A stretch of 35,721 nt of DNA from Desulfosporosinus sp. (GCA_020719775.1 DYPS01000003.1:32937-68657), one strand, 5' to 3'; shown: positions 1 through 9,569, counted from the first letter of the stretch. The notes: generated by a model from the sequence alone, not told the origin. Translations and numbers: made by a program.

Positions 1-611
1 AGTTGTTTAAAAAGCTTGAGATTTTCTTTTAATTTTTCTAAATTGCCACCAAGTTCTTTTTTATAATATTTTTCATTGAAAGATTTGAGGTCAACATTTG
101 CTCCATCAATAAGTCCAGCCATATCATTTAGCACTTCGGTTGATTCAAATCCATTTGTTACAAAAATATTTTTGAGTCCACGTTGATGAGCCAAAATGGC
201 AATATCTCTAATATATGGATAAAAAATCGTTGGTTCGTTGTAGGTGTATGAAATGGAGTCACATTTATTGATAGTAGCAAGTTGTACAATATCCTCTGGT
301 GAATAGTATCTCTCTTTATTAATCTTATGTTCTTGTGAAATTCCATGATTTTGACAAAAAGAACATTTAAAATTGCATCCAACAGTTCCCAAGGAGAGAG
401 TTTTTGTTTTTGGTAAGAAGTGATAGAGTGGTTTTTTTTCAACTGGATCAACATTGATAACAGCAGGATAGCCATACACCAAACACTCAATTTTTTCTCC
501 TGTATTTTTATTGACCCCACAAATACCAGTATTCCCAACTCCTATATGACAATAGTGCCCGCAAAGGGTGCAGATAAGTTTGTCATCTTTGCCAGATTTA
601 TAGAATTTCAT
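1..611 (-). CDS. amrS: AmmeMemoRadiSam system radical SAM enzyme (partial, C-terminus off the window)
   Basis: Reading the minus strand from the ATG at 611, the frame stays open to the window edge (about 203 codons seen, stop not reached). The N-terminus has a cysteine-rich lead-in (LICTLCGHYCHIGVGNTGIC) and then, near residue 87, the radical SAM cluster motif GCNFKCSFCQN (CX3CX2C), followed by SYTYNEPTIF and VTNGFES segments. This layout is that of the AmrS (pyruvate-formate-lyase-activating-like) branch. The family is assumed to cleave SAM reductively to a 5'-deoxyadenosyl radical; its substrate is unknown. The ATG overlaps the TGA of amrA in an ATGA junction (608-611), so the two are translationally coupled. 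The Memo-like AmrB partner is not in view. Confidence 0.9.
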   Translation of the reverse strand, partial: MKFYKSGKDDKLICTLCGHYCHIGVGNTGICGVNKNTGEKIECLVYGYPAVINVDPVEKKPLYHFLPKTKTLSLGTVGCNFKCSFCQNHGISQEHKINKERYYSPEDIVQLATINKCDSISYTYNEPTIFYPYIRDIAILAHQRGLKNIFVTNGFESTEVLNDMAGLIDGANVDLKSFNEKYYKKELGGNLEKLKENLKLFKQ

Positions 612-1150
612 TTGATTTTCTTTGCTTGGTATTTATAAATTTGTGGATGATTATCTAAACAATTCCCCTCTAGCCTTGCTTTTTTGCAAAGATGGATAAA
701 AAAAGTATCAAAATCTTTGATATCTTCCCAAACTTGTGGCAAAAAAGTTGCTTGATTGTCACCTTGTTTTAAAATAATGCCATCAACACCGATGGTTATT
801 TTTGATTTTAAATCTTCACTATTCTGGTACTCTACTAGGGTAGGAGGGGTGAGGATTGAAACTTCAAGGGAGATATTTGGAAGCTCATCAACACTCACTG
901 GTCTAAATCTAGGGTCTTCAAACGCAGCTTTTTTGGCATTGGTGACCAAATCATCAAATAGTTCCCTATGTGCGATAAGTGAACCGATGCAACCTCGAAG
1001 TTGTCCATCAATTTTAAGGGTGATAAAAGTAGCACGAGGCAAAACAAATTCAGGATAGAGTTTTACTGCTTCATATTTAGAAAAACTATTTGTGCTCCCT
1101 AGAGAACTTTGTATCGCTTGCCATGCTATTTGTTTTATAAGTTCATCCAT
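608..1150 (-). CDS. amrA: AmmeMemoRadiSam system protein A (AMMECR1 domain)
   Basis: A 180-residue protein that is essentially one AMMECR1 domain. The diagnostic LRGCIGSLIA segment lies near residue 51, followed by AAFEDPRFRPV and a C-terminal FLPQVWEDI stretch, all hallmarks of the family. AMMECR1 proteins co-occur with Memo and radical SAM proteins in bacteria and archaea; the molecular function is not established, although a role in radical-based modification has been proposed. The ATG follows an AAAAGG-like ribosome binding site. It overlaps the downstream amrS by four bases, which supports a working pair. Its 158-base upstream spacer separates it from lspA, which is transcribed the same way. 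The family call is certain; the function is not. Confidence 0.92.
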   Translation of the reverse strand: MDELIKQIAWQAIQSSLGSTNSFSKYEAVKLYPEFVLPRATFITLKIDGQLRGCIGSLIAHRELFDDLVTNAKKAAFEDPRFRPVSVDELPNISLEVSILTPPTLVEYQNSEDLKSKITIGVDGIILKQGDNQATFLPQVWEDIKDFDTFFIHLCKKARLEGNCLDNHPQIYKYQAKKIK

Positions 1151-1309
1151 TGTGTCAACCTTTTGAATATTTTTGATTATTCTATACCAAATAAAATAAT
1201 AGAGAGATATTGTGGTAAAAGTTTTTGGTTTTTCTTATGTTGAACAATGAGAATGAAAAAGGGTTTTTTTAGGGGAAAAGAGGAAACGGTCATTTTTTCC
1301 CTCGGGTTA

Positions 1310-1768
1310 TTAAACTTTAGCTTTAGCCTTTTCATCTTTATAGTTAAAATAGATAATTACAACTACGGCAATATCTATCAAAACATCAGCAAGATTAAAA
1401 ATAGCAAAATCAAACCCACAATGCCAATAAACATAATCAACCACACCTTCATGGATAAATCTATCATAAATATTACTCACACCACCTGCGATAAGGATAG
1501 ATGCTGGAATATAGTAGCGATTAAAAATCTCTTGTTTAGAAAAAAGATAGAGCATACCAGCTAGAAGCATAACAATTTGGATATATTTAAGATTCCCTTC
1601 TAAAAAAGCAAACATTGAAAATGCAACCCCTTTATTATAAGCAAGCACTAAAGAGACACACTCTCCATCAACACCAAACCCACCTACAAAAAGGAGTTTA
1701 ATATATTGATCAAAAGTAAATAAAACAACAATAATGGATAAAAAAAGTATTAATCTTTTCTCCATCAT
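1310..1768 (-). CDS. lspA: Lipoprotein signal peptidase (signal peptidase II)
   Basis: Inner-membrane aspartic protease that removes the signal peptide from diacylglyceryl-modified prolipoproteins. The 152-residue product has four predicted membrane segments. It carries the family motifs: the YNKGVAFS stretch (residues 44-51), GGVSNIYDR (95-103), GVVDYV with catalytic Asp111, and FNLADVLID with catalytic Asp128. Its ATG directly abuts the TAA of glmM with no spacer, so it is translated as part of a glmM-lspA operon, the same order as in Helicobacter pylori. One likely client in this window is the UPF0323 lipoprotein at 26665-27309. The start used is the first of two adjacent ATG codons; the second is equally possible. 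Confidence 0.96.
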   Translation of the reverse strand: MMEKRLILFLSIIVVLFTFDQYIKLLFVGGFGVDGECVSLVLAYNKGVAFSMFAFLEGNLKYIQIVMLLAGMLYLFSKQEIFNRYYIPASILIAGGVSNIYDRFIHEGVVDYVYWHCGFDFAIFNLADVLIDIAVVVIIYFNYKDEKAKAKV

Positions 1769-3112
1769 TTAACACAATTTACTTTTAATCAATTTCACAA
1801 GTATTTCCATTGATTCTTCTAATACTTTTTTATTCTCACATTCAAGAAGAAGTCTAATTTTATTTTCTGTACCAGAATATCTTATAAGATCTCTAATTCC
1901 TAAAGTTCTAAACCCTTGAAGCATCTCTTCAAGTCCAACTATCTCTTTCAGTGGTATTTTTGTTTCAATATTGATATTTTTCAGTATTTGTGGAGAAAGT
2001 TCAAAAGGGCTAAGGGCTTCACTTGCTTTTTTGCCACTTTTTAAGATGAGCGAAAGTACTTGAAGAGCGGAAGCCAATCCATCTCCAGTTTTAGCAACAT
2101 CACTAAATATAATATGCCCACTTTGTTCTCCACCAAAATTAATATTTTTTTCTTGCATTATTTCAAGAACATATTTATCACCCACATTTGAACGATGCAG
2201 CTCTATCCCATTTTTCTTTAGGTATTCTTCCAATGCTATATTGCTCATAACAGTTGCTACGCAGCAGTTTGATGGCAATTTTCCCTCACTTTTTAAAAAA
2301 ACAGCAAGAGCCCCTATAAGCTTATCTCCATCTATAACTTCCCCTTTTTCATCAACTACCACAAGCCTATCTGCATCACCATCAAGAGCAATACCTATAT
2401 CTGCACGATATTCTCTTATTACTTTCCCAAGATTTTCAGGATGGAGTGCTCCACAATTATCGTTAATATTAAATCCATTTGGTTTGTTATTTAAAACGAT
2501 GAGATCAGCCCCAAGTTCCTCTAAAATGGTTGGAGCAACTTTATATGCAGCACCATTTGCACAGTCAAGAACAATTCTCAAGCTGCTTAATGAAAGATTT
2601 TTTGGGAATGATGTTTTAATAGATACAATATATCTTCCTATAACATCATCGATTCTTTTTGCTTTTCCAATATTCATTCCAGTAACTTGTGAAGAAGCTA
2701 AGAGCTTATCATCAAAGAAAATTTCTTCAATTTTTGCTTCAATGTTTGAACTTAATTTATCACCTCTGCAGTTAAAAAATTTGATACCATTGTCTTCAAA
2801 AGGATTGTGTGAAGCACTTAACATTATCCCTGCATCACATCTCATAGATTCTGTTAAATATGCTATGGCAGGAGTTGGCATAGGACCTACTTGAATAACA
2901 TCATAGCCAACACTCGTAAAACCGCTTACAAGGGCATTTTCTATCATATAGCCACTTCTTCTTGTGTCTTTTCCAAGAAGTATCTTTTTTGTTTTTGTAG
3001 TTGTAATTGAACTAAAATATATCCCAGCAGCTTGTGCTAGTTTAAGAGCAGTCATTACATCCAAAAAATCTCCAGCTTTTCCTCTTACTCCATCTGTTCC
3101 AAATAATTTCAT
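1769..3112 (-). CDS. glmM: Phosphoglucosamine mutase
   Basis: Interconverts glucosamine-6-phosphate and glucosamine-1-phosphate, supplying UDP-GlcNAc for peptidoglycan and LPS. From the ATG at 3112 the product is 447 residues, the usual size. It begins [11 protein letters not shown], the canonical GlmM N-terminus. It has the phosphoserine loop SASHNP (phosphorylated Ser101), the metal loop DGDADR (244-249), a GEQSGH sugar-binding loop and [10 protein letters not shown] near the C-terminus for phosphate binding. A nine-residue upstream extension is open, but the inner ATG follows AAAGAG at good spacing and matches the family start. The stop codon abuts the lspA start codon. Confidence 0.97.
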   Translation of the reverse strand: MKLFGTDGVRGKAGDFLDVMTALKLAQAAGIYFSSITTTKTKKILLGKDTRRSGYMIENALVSGFTSVGYDVIQVGPMPTPAIAYLTESMRCDAGIMLSASHNPFEDNGIKFFNCRGDKLSSNIEAKIEEIFFDDKLLASSQVTGMNIGKAKRIDDVIGRYIVSIKTSFPKNLSLSSLRIVLDCANGAAYKVAPTILEELGADLIVLNNKPNGFNINDNCGALHPENLGKVIREYRADIGIALDGDADRLVVVDEKGEVIDGDKLIGALAVFLKSEGKLPSNCCVATVMSNIALEEYLKKNGIELHRSNVGDKYVLEIMQEKNINFGGEQSGHIIFSDVAKTGDGLASALQVLSLILKSGKKASEALSPFELSPQILKNINIETKIPLKEIVGLEEMLQGFRTLGIRDLIRYSGTENKIRLLLECENKKVLEESMEILVKLIKSKLC

Positions 3113-3308
3113 TATTGACTCTTTTATCATAAATTTCAAATAGCAATTCTATCCAATTGAAACTTAAGTAGCAAAAACAAATAAACAAATATTAATTAAA
3201 GCTTATTTTAAGCACTTCTTAAGTAGTATTCCACACAAAAATTCGCTGATACTCATTAAACACAGAGTTTGGCAAATAAAAATAAAAAAATAAGAGGATT
3301 CAACCAGT
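3113..3308. promoter_or_regulatory. Divergent promoter region between glmM and rpsT
   Basis: A 196-base AT-rich spacer between divergently transcribed genes, so it must hold promoters for both. On the minus strand a TAGAAT box (3146-3151) is a plausible -10 element for glmM. On the plus strand no strong -10 stands out, but the rpsT ATG is preceded by an AGAGGA ribosome binding site. The nine-base sequence CTTAAGTAG occurs twice in direct orientation (3163-3171 and 3218-3226). A short GCTTA/TAAGC inverted repeat lies at about 3201-3213. Campylobacterota sigma-70 promoters lack a conserved -35 box, so -10 calls are inference. Confidence 0.4.
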
Positions 3309-3569
3309 ATGGCAAATCATAAACAAACTGCAAAAAGAGCAAGACAAACTGTTGTAAAAACTGAAAGAAATAGATTTTACAAAACAAGAATTAAAAACAT
3401 TACAAAATCGGTATTAGTTGCAATAGAATCAAATGATAAAGAAAAAGCAACTGAAGCAATGAAAACTGCTAATAAATATTTACATCATTGTGTAAGTAAA
3501 AATATTTTAAAACTTGGAACTGCTTCTAGAAAAGTAAGTAGATTACAACAAAGAATCAATTCACTTTAA
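3309..3569 (+). CDS. rpsT: 30S ribosomal protein S20
   Basis: Small primary rRNA-binding protein of the 30S subunit. The 86-residue, strongly basic product starts MANHKQTAKRARQ, the usual S20 N-terminus, and is all-helical in the family. An AGAGGA ribosome binding site precedes the ATG. It stands upstream of prfA in the order conserved across Campylobacterota, but a strong intrinsic terminator directly after its stop codon suggests that much of its transcription ends before prfA. Confidence 0.97.
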   Translation: MANHKQTAKRARQTVVKTERNRFYKTRIKNITKSVLVAIESNDKEKATEAMKTANKYLHHCVSKNILKLGTASRKVSRLQQRINSL

Positions 3570-3570
3570 G

Positions 3571-3598
3571 AGATTAAGCGCCCGCTTAATCTTTTTTT
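3571..3598 (+). terminator. Intrinsic terminator of rpsT
   Basis: The sequence AGATTAAGC (3571-3579), loop GCCC, then GCTTAATCT (3584-3592) forms a perfect 9-bp stem followed by a run of T (3592-3598). It lies one base after the rpsT stop codon. It may also attenuate read-through into prfA, 35 bases further on. Confidence 0.9.
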
Positions 3599-3632
3599 CT
3601 TCCAAAAACACTCAAACTTTTAAGGCAATTCA

Positions 3633-4700
3633 ATGTTACAAGAAAAACTACAATCTTTTATAAAAAGAAGTGAAGATATTAATGAATTATTAACATCATC
3701 TGACATTTTAAATGATATCAAAAAAATGACTGAACTTTCAAAAGAGCAATCAAGCATAGCAAAAATTGTAGCAGCCGCGAAAGAATATAACCAAATCATT
3801 CAAGACATTGAAGATAATAAAATGCTTCTTGACGACAAAGAATTAGTTGATTTAGCAAAAGAAGAGCTTAAAGATTTGGAACAGAGAAAACCTATTTTAG
3901 AAGATGAAATAAAAATTCTTCTTCTTCCAAAAGATCCAAATGATGACAAAAATATCTATATTGAATTACGAGCTGGTACAGGTGGAGACGAAGCTGCACT
4001 TTTTGTTGCTGACCTTTTTAGAACTTATATAAGATATGCCGAAAATCAAGGTTGGAAAAGTGAAATTATGAATAGCAGTGAATCTGAATCTGGTGGATTT
4101 AAAGAGATGGTTTTCCTTGTAAAAGGGGAGGCTGTGTACTCTAAAATGAAATTTGAGAGTGGAATTCATAGAGTACAAAGAGTTCCCGCAACAGAATCTC
4201 AAGGAAGAGTTCATACTTCAGCCATTACGGTTGCAGTTATTCCAGAAGTAGATGATATAGAAATAGAAATAAGAGAACAAGATCTCAAAATTGATGTAAT
4301 GAGAAGTAGTGGAAGTGGTGGACAATCAGTTAATACAACAGATTCAGCCGTCAGAATCACCCACTTACCTACAGGAATTGTTGTAACAAATCAGGATCAA
4401 AAATCACAACATAAAAATAAAGAAAGAGCAATGAAAGTTCTCAAAGCACGACTTTATGATATGCAAGAACAAGAAAAAATGTCTAAAGAAGATGCGAACA
4501 GAAAAGAGCAAGTAGGGACTGGGGATAGAAGTGGAAGGATCAGAACTTATAACTACCCACAAGGAAGAATAAGTGATCACAGAATCAACCTAACTTTATA
4601 TCGTCTTGATGCTATTATGCAAGATGGTTTAATGAATGAAATTATTGATCCATTAACAGCTGATTATCAAGCAAGACTAATGGAAGCAGCGGGCGTTTAA
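3633..4700 (+). CDS. prfA: Peptide chain release factor 1
   Basis: Recognises UAA and UAG stop codons in the ribosomal A site and triggers peptide release. The 355-residue length is standard. The codon-reading tripeptide PAT sits at residues 185-187 within [15 protein letters not shown], which makes this RF1 rather than RF2. The catalytic GGQ motif is at 229-231 ([16 protein letters not shown]), where the glutamine is normally methylated by PrmC. The C-terminal [14 protein letters not shown] segment is also typical. It follows rpsT as in Helicobacter pylori. Confidence 0.98.
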   Translation: MLQEKLQSFIKRSEDINELLTSSDILNDIKKMTELSKEQSSIAKIVAAAKEYNQIIQDIEDNKMLLDDKELVDLAKEELKDLEQRKPILEDEIKILLLPKDPNDDKNIYIELRAGTGGDEAALFVADLFRTYIRYAENQGWKSEIMNSSESESGGFKEMVFLVKGEAVYSKMKFESGIHRVQRVPATESQGRVHTSAITVAVIPEVDDIEIEIREQDLKIDVMRSSGSGGQSVNTTDSAVRITHLPTGIVVTNQDQKSQHKNKERAMKVLKARLYDMQEQEKMSKEDANRKEQVGTGDRSGRIRTYNYPQGRISDHRINLTLYRLDAIMQDGLMNEIIDPLTADYQARLMEAAGV

Positions 4701-4759
4701 TTTTTTAGATAAAATTAAAGTAGCCTTTTAAAAATAGATTTGTCTATCGAGGGTAAAAA

Positions 4760-6088
4760 ATGAAATACTATCTTCTTAAAGTTTTTTGTGAATACCTTGT
4801 TAAATTTACGCATATCAAATCTATTAAACGAGTTGACAATAATCTTTTAAAAATTGATTTTTCTAAAGATGAGATATTTTACTTTGATATTACTCGTGGA
4901 AACTCTCTGGTATACATTAAAGAAAACACCGAGAATATCAAAAAAGATTTTAAATCTCCTTTTGATATTCTACTTCAAAAGAAATTCACCAACTCACAAA
5001 TCAATAGAATTTATCTTTTAAATGATGATAAAATTCTATGTATTGAAGTTATTACGAAATCGAGCTACAAAAAAGAAACTATAACTCTACAGTTTGAATT
5101 TACAGGGAAAAATGTAAATGCCATCATCGTTAATGAAAACAGGACCGTATTAGAAGCTTTAAGACATATTGATGAACAAAGCTCTTCAAGAGTTGTTAAA
5201 GTAGGGGTCAAATTACTTGATCTTCCAAAGCCTAACTTTATTTTTCAACAATTGGATTGTGAAGATATCATTGAAGAACTTAAGAATAACTATAAATTAA
5301 AAGAAGTTGCCCTTTTAAATAGTACAAAAATACAAAAAATTAATCAATTAAAAAAAGAAAAAGAAAAATTAGAAAAGATTATTCTTAAGTTAGAAGATAA
5401 AGAAATTTTGAAGCTTCAAGCAGAAGAAGTATACCAAAAAGCAAATCTTTTACTGTCAAATCTTTATCAAATCAAATCGTATGTAAAAGAAATTGAAGTG
5501 ATTGATTTTAATAATAAAAAGATTAAAATTACTCTTGATGAAACCTCTTTATCCCCATCAAATTATGTCAATTTTTTATTTAAAAATTGGAAAAAAATCA
5601 AACAAAAAATAGAAAACCAGCATCTTGAATTTGAAAATTTATCTCAAAAAATAGAATTTTTAAAAAGACTTATTGAAATAATTAAACATGCTCCTTCTCT
5701 AGATGAGATAGAATTTTATCTTCCTAAAAAAGACAAAAATATTAAAAAAACAAAGAAAATGGAACCATATCAAAGCTTTTTTATTGATGGATTTAAAATA
5801 ATGCTCGGTAGAGATGAGAGAGAAAATATCTATTTACTAGAGCATAGTAAAGCAAATGATTTTTGGTTTCATCTTCAAGGAAGAACGTCTGCTCATGTAA
5901 TAGTTCATAATACAAAAAAAGAACTCCCTCCCTATATTATTGAAGAAGCTAGTAAAATATGTGCCAAATTCTCTAGTGATACTGGTGGTATTTTTATAGT
6001 TGACTATACACAAAGACGAAATGTCAAAATTCAATTAAAAGCAAATGTTTTGTATAATCCCTACTTTACAACAATCGTTAAAGTTTAA
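4760..6088 (+). CDS. NFACT/RqcH-family protein (ribosome quality control-like)
   Basis: A 442-residue protein with NFACT architecture: an N-terminal domain (about 1-165, including FTGKNVNAIIVNENRTVLEA), a charged coiled coil (about 195-325) and a C-terminal NFACT-R domain with the signature DFWFHLQGRTSAHVIV (about 371-386). Bacillus RqcH binds 60S-like stalled 50S subunits and adds alanine tails to nascent chains. Campylobacterota homologues are shorter than RqcH (about 570 residues) and their activity is not known to me. The Asp-Arg pair essential in RqcH/Rqc2 seems to be Asp90-Lys91 here (LLNDDKILCIEV), though that alignment is by eye. Such genes are often mis-annotated as fibronectin-binding proteins. 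It stands alone between prfA and cdsA, with a GAGGGT ribosome binding site. Confidence 0.85.
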   Translation: MKYYLLKVFCEYLVKFTHIKSIKRVDNNLLKIDFSKDEIFYFDITRGNSLVYIKENTENIKKDFKSPFDILLQKKFTNSQINRIYLLNDDKILCIEVITKSSYKKETITLQFEFTGKNVNAIIVNENRTVLEALRHIDEQSSSRVVKVGVKLLDLPKPNFIFQQLDCEDIIEELKNNYKLKEVALLNSTKIQKINQLKKEKEKLEKIILKLEDKEILKLQAEEVYQKANLLLSNLYQIKSYVKEIEVIDFNNKKIKITLDETSLSPSNYVNFLFKNWKKIKQKIENQHLEFENLSQKIEFLKRLIEIIKHAPSLDEIEFYLPKKDKNIKKTKKMEPYQSFFIDGFKIMLGRDERENIYLLEHSKANDFWFHLQGRTSAHVIVHNTKKELPPYIIEEASKICAKFSSDTGGIFIVDYTQRRNVKIQLKANVLYNPYFTTIVKV

Positions 6089-6121
6089 AAAAAGTTACAT
6101 AATGCATAAAGAAGGGAATAA

Positions 6122-6883
6122 ATGTTAGAAATTTTAAAAGATAGCAACGAAAGGATTAGAACTGGAGTCATTATTGCTGTTGTAGTAGTACTAATAGGTA
6201 TCATTAATAGTAAAATTCTCACTTGGTTCTTTTTGGGTGGAGTTATGATGGTTGGTGTATCCGAAGCGATGAAACTCTTTAAAAGCGAAAGAAATTTAAT
6301 TTATCTAGTTGCAGGATTTATTTGGATTTTAGCTTATTTTTATCCAAATCCTCAAGATCTGGTTTTTTTATCAATTCTTTTTTTTGCTTCCATTCTGGCT
6401 TATACAAAAACATTTGACAAAGCACTTTTTTTGCCACTTTTGTACCCACTAGTTTCTTATCTTTTCCTATTTTCTTTATATCTTTCTTTTGGGATGAATT
6501 CTCTTTTTTGGCTTTTAGTAATAGTTGCAGGAACTGACATAGGGGCTTATTTTGTTGGACGAAGCATAGGAAAAAGACAATTTTGTCCAACAAGCCCTAA
6601 GAAAACTTTGGAAGGAGTTTTTGGTGGTGTATTAATTGCAACAATATTAGGAGTTTTGCTTGCCCCTTCTACTTACGAAATTCAAACAACCCTATTTATC
6701 TCATTTATAGTTGCAATTGGATCTGTTTTTGGAGACCTTTTTGAGAGTTATCTCAAACGAGAAGCTGATGTTAAGGATAGTGGAAATTTATTACCAGGGC
6801 ACGGTGGAATTTTAGACAGAACAGACGGATATCTTTTTGGTGGTGTTTTAATGTATATTTTCCTTAAACTTTTAATTATCTAA
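6122..6883 (+). CDS. cdsA: Phosphatidate cytidylyltransferase (CDP-diglyceride synthase)
   Basis: Integral membrane enzyme that makes CDP-diacylglycerol from phosphatidate and CTP, the branch point of phospholipid synthesis. The 253 residues contain about seven to eight hydrophobic segments and a near-perfect family signature at residues 209-235: SYLKREADVKDSGN, then LLPGHGGILDRTD, which includes the metal-binding aspartates. Only three bases separate its stop from dxr, so the two are co-transcribed, an arrangement conserved in Campylobacterota. Confidence 0.97.
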   Translation: MLEILKDSNERIRTGVIIAVVVVLIGIINSKILTWFFLGGVMMVGVSEAMKLFKSERNLIYLVAGFIWILAYFYPNPQDLVFLSILFFASILAYTKTFDKALFLPLLYPLVSYLFLFSLYLSFGMNSLFWLLVIVAGTDIGAYFVGRSIGKRQFCPTSPKKTLEGVFGGVLIATILGVLLAPSTYEIQTTLFISFIVAIGSVFGDLFESYLKREADVKDSGNLLPGHGGILDRTDGYLFGGVLMYIFLKLLII

Positions 6884-6886
6884 AAT

Positions 6887-7966
6887 ATGATTCTATTAGG
6901 TTCAACGGGTTCAATTGGAGTAAATACACTCCTTATCGCTAAGAGATTTCGTCTTGAAGTTGAGATTTTAGTAGCCGGAAAAAATATCAAACTTTTAAAT
7001 CAACAAATTCAAGAACACAATCCGAAACTTGTCATTATTGCCAATAGCGAAGATCTATTTAAAGTAAATCATTCCAATGTCAAAGCCGGAGAAGTTGCTA
7101 TTCTAAATGCAATCGAAGATAGCAAATCAAACCTTGTAGTAAATGCTCTTGTAGGATTTACCGGGTTACGTCCAACTCTAAAAGCACTTGAATGTGGAAA
7201 AAAATTAGCTTTAGCAAACAAAGAAAGTTTGGTAGCTGCTGGAAAATTTATCAATACTTCAAATATCATTCCAATTGATAGTGAACATTTTGGACTTTGG
7301 TACTTATATGATAAAACGAAAGTAATAGAAAGTCTACTCCTCACTGCAAGTGGTGGGAGTTTTAGAGATATTCCAATAGAAAAATTAAAAACAGTATCGA
7401 TTAAAAATGCATTAAATCATCCGAATTGGTCGATGGGAAATAAAATTACAATTGATAGTGCAACTATGACAAATAAACTATTTGAGCTTATTGAGGCAAG
7501 ATGGCTTTTTGATACTTATAAATGTGATGCGATAATTGAACCAAAATCGATTATCCATGCTCTTATCAATTTTAAAGATGGAAGCACAACAGCTCATCTA
7601 GCCAATGTTTCCATGCAGCTTCCCATTGCCTATGCGATATTGGATAAAATAGAAGAGGAGATTTTAGGAAAAGTTGATTTACTCCAAATTCAAAATCTTG
7701 AATTTCGGGCAATTGAAACATTAAGATATCCGATTTGGGAACTTAAAGAAGAGCTTTTGCATAATGATAATTTAGGTGTCGTGATAAATTCTGCCAATGA
7801 TTTTGCTGTTGAAAAGTTTTTATCTGGAGCAATTGGATTTTTAGATATTGCAAAAATAAATGCAATATCTATCAATAAATTTCATAATCTCAAAGTGCAA
7901 AATAGTGATGATATTTTTTTAGCAAATGAGGAAGTGAAAAGATATGTTACTGAGTTGAAATTTTGA
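6887..7966 (+). CDS. dxr: 1-deoxy-D-xylulose-5-phosphate reductoisomerase
   Basis: First committed step of the non-mevalonate (MEP) isoprenoid pathway: NADPH-dependent rearrangement and reduction of DXP to MEP. The 359-residue protein has the NADPH-binding GSTGSIG at 5-11, the metal-site DSEH at 131-134, ASGGSFRD at 154-161 and the active-site flap HPNWSMG at 178-184, followed by KITIDSATMTNKLFE. The N-terminus is slightly shorter than in most homologues, but no better start exists upstream because cdsA ends three bases before. Its TGA overlaps the TTG start of the next gene by four bases. Confidence 0.97.
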   Translation: MILLGSTGSIGVNTLLIAKRFRLEVEILVAGKNIKLLNQQIQEHNPKLVIIANSEDLFKVNHSNVKAGEVAILNAIEDSKSNLVVNALVGFTGLRPTLKALECGKKLALANKESLVAAGKFINTSNIIPIDSEHFGLWYLYDKTKVIESLLLTASGGSFRDIPIEKLKTVSIKNALNHPNWSMGNKITIDSATMTNKLFELIEARWLFDTYKCDAIIEPKSIIHALINFKDGSTTAHLANVSMQLPIAYAILDKIEEEILGKVDLLQIQNLEFRAIETLRYPIWELKEELLHNDNLGVVINSANDFAVEKFLSGAIGFLDIAKINAISINKFHNLKVQNSDDIFLANEEVKRYVTELKF

Positions 7967-8493
7967 AAAAAGTTTTAATTTTACATGGTTGGAATGGAAG
8001 TGATTTTCCACATTGGCAGTCACACTTAGCAATGCAACTAATAGAAAATAATTACACCGTATCTTTCCCAAGCTTACCAAATAAAGATTTCCCAAATCTA
8101 AAAGAATGGTTGGAGTATTTGGATATTGAGATGAATCACTTTAAACCTGATATTGTTGTTTGTCACTCATTGGCCAATGTCCTTTGGTTTCATTATGTGA
8201 ATACTTATAGTGTTGAAAGAATAGAAAAATTAATGCTTGTAGCACCAGTCAGTCCAACCTGTAGCGTGCCTGAACTCTCATCATTTTTCCCCTATCTTAT
8301 TCCAAACGATTTAAAAGCAAAAGAAAAAATTATGGCTTGTAGTGACAATGACCCTTATATCACAATTAATGAGGCATATACATTGCATGATATTTTAGGA
8401 ATAGGGCTTAAGGTACTTGAGGGCGCCGGACATATTAATACTTCTAGTGGATTTGGAAAACTTGATTGTGCTTTTGATTGGATAATACGATGA
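7963..8493 (+). CDS. RBBP9/YdeN-family alpha/beta hydrolase (putative serine hydrolase)
   Basis: A 176-residue single-domain alpha/beta hydrolase. It opens with a [19 protein letters not shown] segment typical of the RBBP9 family. The nucleophile elbow reads VVCHSLAN (Ser69 instead of the usual GHSLG elbow, as in this family). An acid is probably near Asp128 or Asp130 (SDNDPYI) and the catalytic His is in [12 protein letters not shown] (His157). The substrate is unknown. Translation starts at TTG, overlapping the dxr stop in TTGA, and its own stop overlaps the tsaD start in ATGA, so it is embedded in a cdsA-dxr-hydrolase-tsaD operon. Confidence 0.85.
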   Translation: MKKVLILHGWNGSDFPHWQSHLAMQLIENNYTVSFPSLPNKDFPNLKEWLEYLDIEMNHFKPDIVVCHSLANVLWFHYVNTYSVERIEKLMLVAPVSPTCSVPELSSFFPYLIPNDLKAKEKIMACSDNDPYITINEAYTLHDILGIGLKVLEGAGHINTSSGFGKLDCAFDWIIR

Positions 8494-9482
8494 TTTTAAG
8501 TATTGAATCGAGTTGTGATGATAGTTCAATCGCTATCACAAGAATAGCTACTTTAGAACTCATTTATCATAAAAAGATCTCTCAAGAAATAGACCACAAC
8601 ATCTATGGTGGTGTAGTTCCAGAGCTTGCGGCAAGACTTCATGCAGAAGCTTTACCTAAAATTTTAGAAGAGTGTAAAAATTATTTGAAAGAGTTAAAAG
8701 CGATAGCGGTTACAAATGCCCCAGGACTCAGTGTCACTCTACAAGAAGGTGTGATGATGGCAAAAGCCTTAGGCATTTCTCTTCAAATTCCACTTATCGC
8801 AGTCAATCATCTCAAAGGGCATATCTATTCTTGCTTTATAGAAAAAAAAATGACTTTTCCTATTACCGTACTTCTTGTATCAGGTGGACATACTCAGATT
8901 GTTGAGGTTGAAAGTTTAGAAAATATGGAAATCATAGGGCAAACAAGTGATGATAGCTTTGGTGAGAGTTTTGATAAAGTTGCAAAAATGCTCCATCTTG
9001 GTTATCCTGGTGGTCCTATTGTACAAAAATATGGGTTGCTTGGAGATGATACGAGTTATGATTTTCCTATACCTCTTCGGCAATCACCAAATATAGAATT
9101 TAGTTTTAGTGGATTAAAAAATGCCGTTAGAATGGCAATTTTAAACGAAGAAGAAAAAGATTTTCTTAATGAAGTGAAAATTGCAAATATTTGTGCTAGT
9201 TTTGAAAAAACAGCCATTGCTCATATTATGATGAAACTTAAAAAATATTTTAAAATGAAACCGCCAAAAAAGTTTGCTATAGTTGGTGGAGCAAGTGCAA
9301 ATATTAGGCTCCGAAGTGAATGTGAAAAGCTTTGTAACCAATATAATTGTGAACTTATTTTATCACCACTCCAGTATTGTAGTGATAATGCAGCAATGAT
9401 TGGGAGAGTTGCCATTGAACAATATTTAAAAAAAGATTTTACCCATTTTAACAGCCTAGATATTCAAACTAGAATAAAATAA
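8490..9482 (+). CDS. tsaD: tRNA N6-adenosine threonylcarbamoyltransferase
   Basis: Transfers the threonylcarbamoyl group from TC-AMP to A37 of ANN-decoding tRNAs (t6A), working with TsaB, TsaE and TsaC. From the ATG at 8490 it has 330 residues and starts [13 protein letters not shown], the family N-terminus. An in-frame TTG four codons earlier is less likely because the ATG forms an ATGA overlap with the preceding hydrolase. Metal-binding histidines His107 and His111 are in NHLKGH, followed by SGGHTQ (131-136), [19 protein letters not shown] and, near the C-terminus, SDNAAMIG. All catalytic motifs are intact. Confidence 0.97.
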   Translation: MILSIESSCDDSSIAITRIATLELIYHKKISQEIDHNIYGGVVPELAARLHAEALPKILEECKNYLKELKAIAVTNAPGLSVTLQEGVMMAKALGISLQIPLIAVNHLKGHIYSCFIEKKMTFPITVLLVSGGHTQIVEVESLENMEIIGQTSDDSFGESFDKVAKMLHLGYPGGPIVQKYGLLGDDTSYDFPIPLRQSPNIEFSFSGLKNAVRMAILNEEEKDFLNEVKIANICASFEKTAIAHIMMKLKKYFKMKPPKKFAIVGGASANIRLRSECEKLCNQYNCELILSPLQYCSDNAAMIGRVAIEQYLKKDFTHFNSLDIQTRIK

Positions 9483-9569
9483 GCAAAAGCAAACTTAAAG
9501 AAAGTTTTCTGTATTATTCGCAACTTTATGTAAAAATCATTTATAAATTTATGAAAGGAGTTCTAAATT

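Noticed and set aside
158-538. A 126-residue minus-strand ORF at the left edge
   Set aside because: It lies out of frame inside amrS, whose own frame from 611 carries the radical SAM motif and stays open to the window edge.
1247-1564. Plus-strand ORF opposite the 3' end of lspA
   Set aside because: Antisense to a clear LspA with all catalytic motifs; no family resemblance of its own.
2241-2894. A 217-residue plus-strand ORF opposite glmM
   Set aside because: Low-complexity Ser/Leu-rich translation, typical of the strand opposite a real AT-rich gene; glmM is intact.
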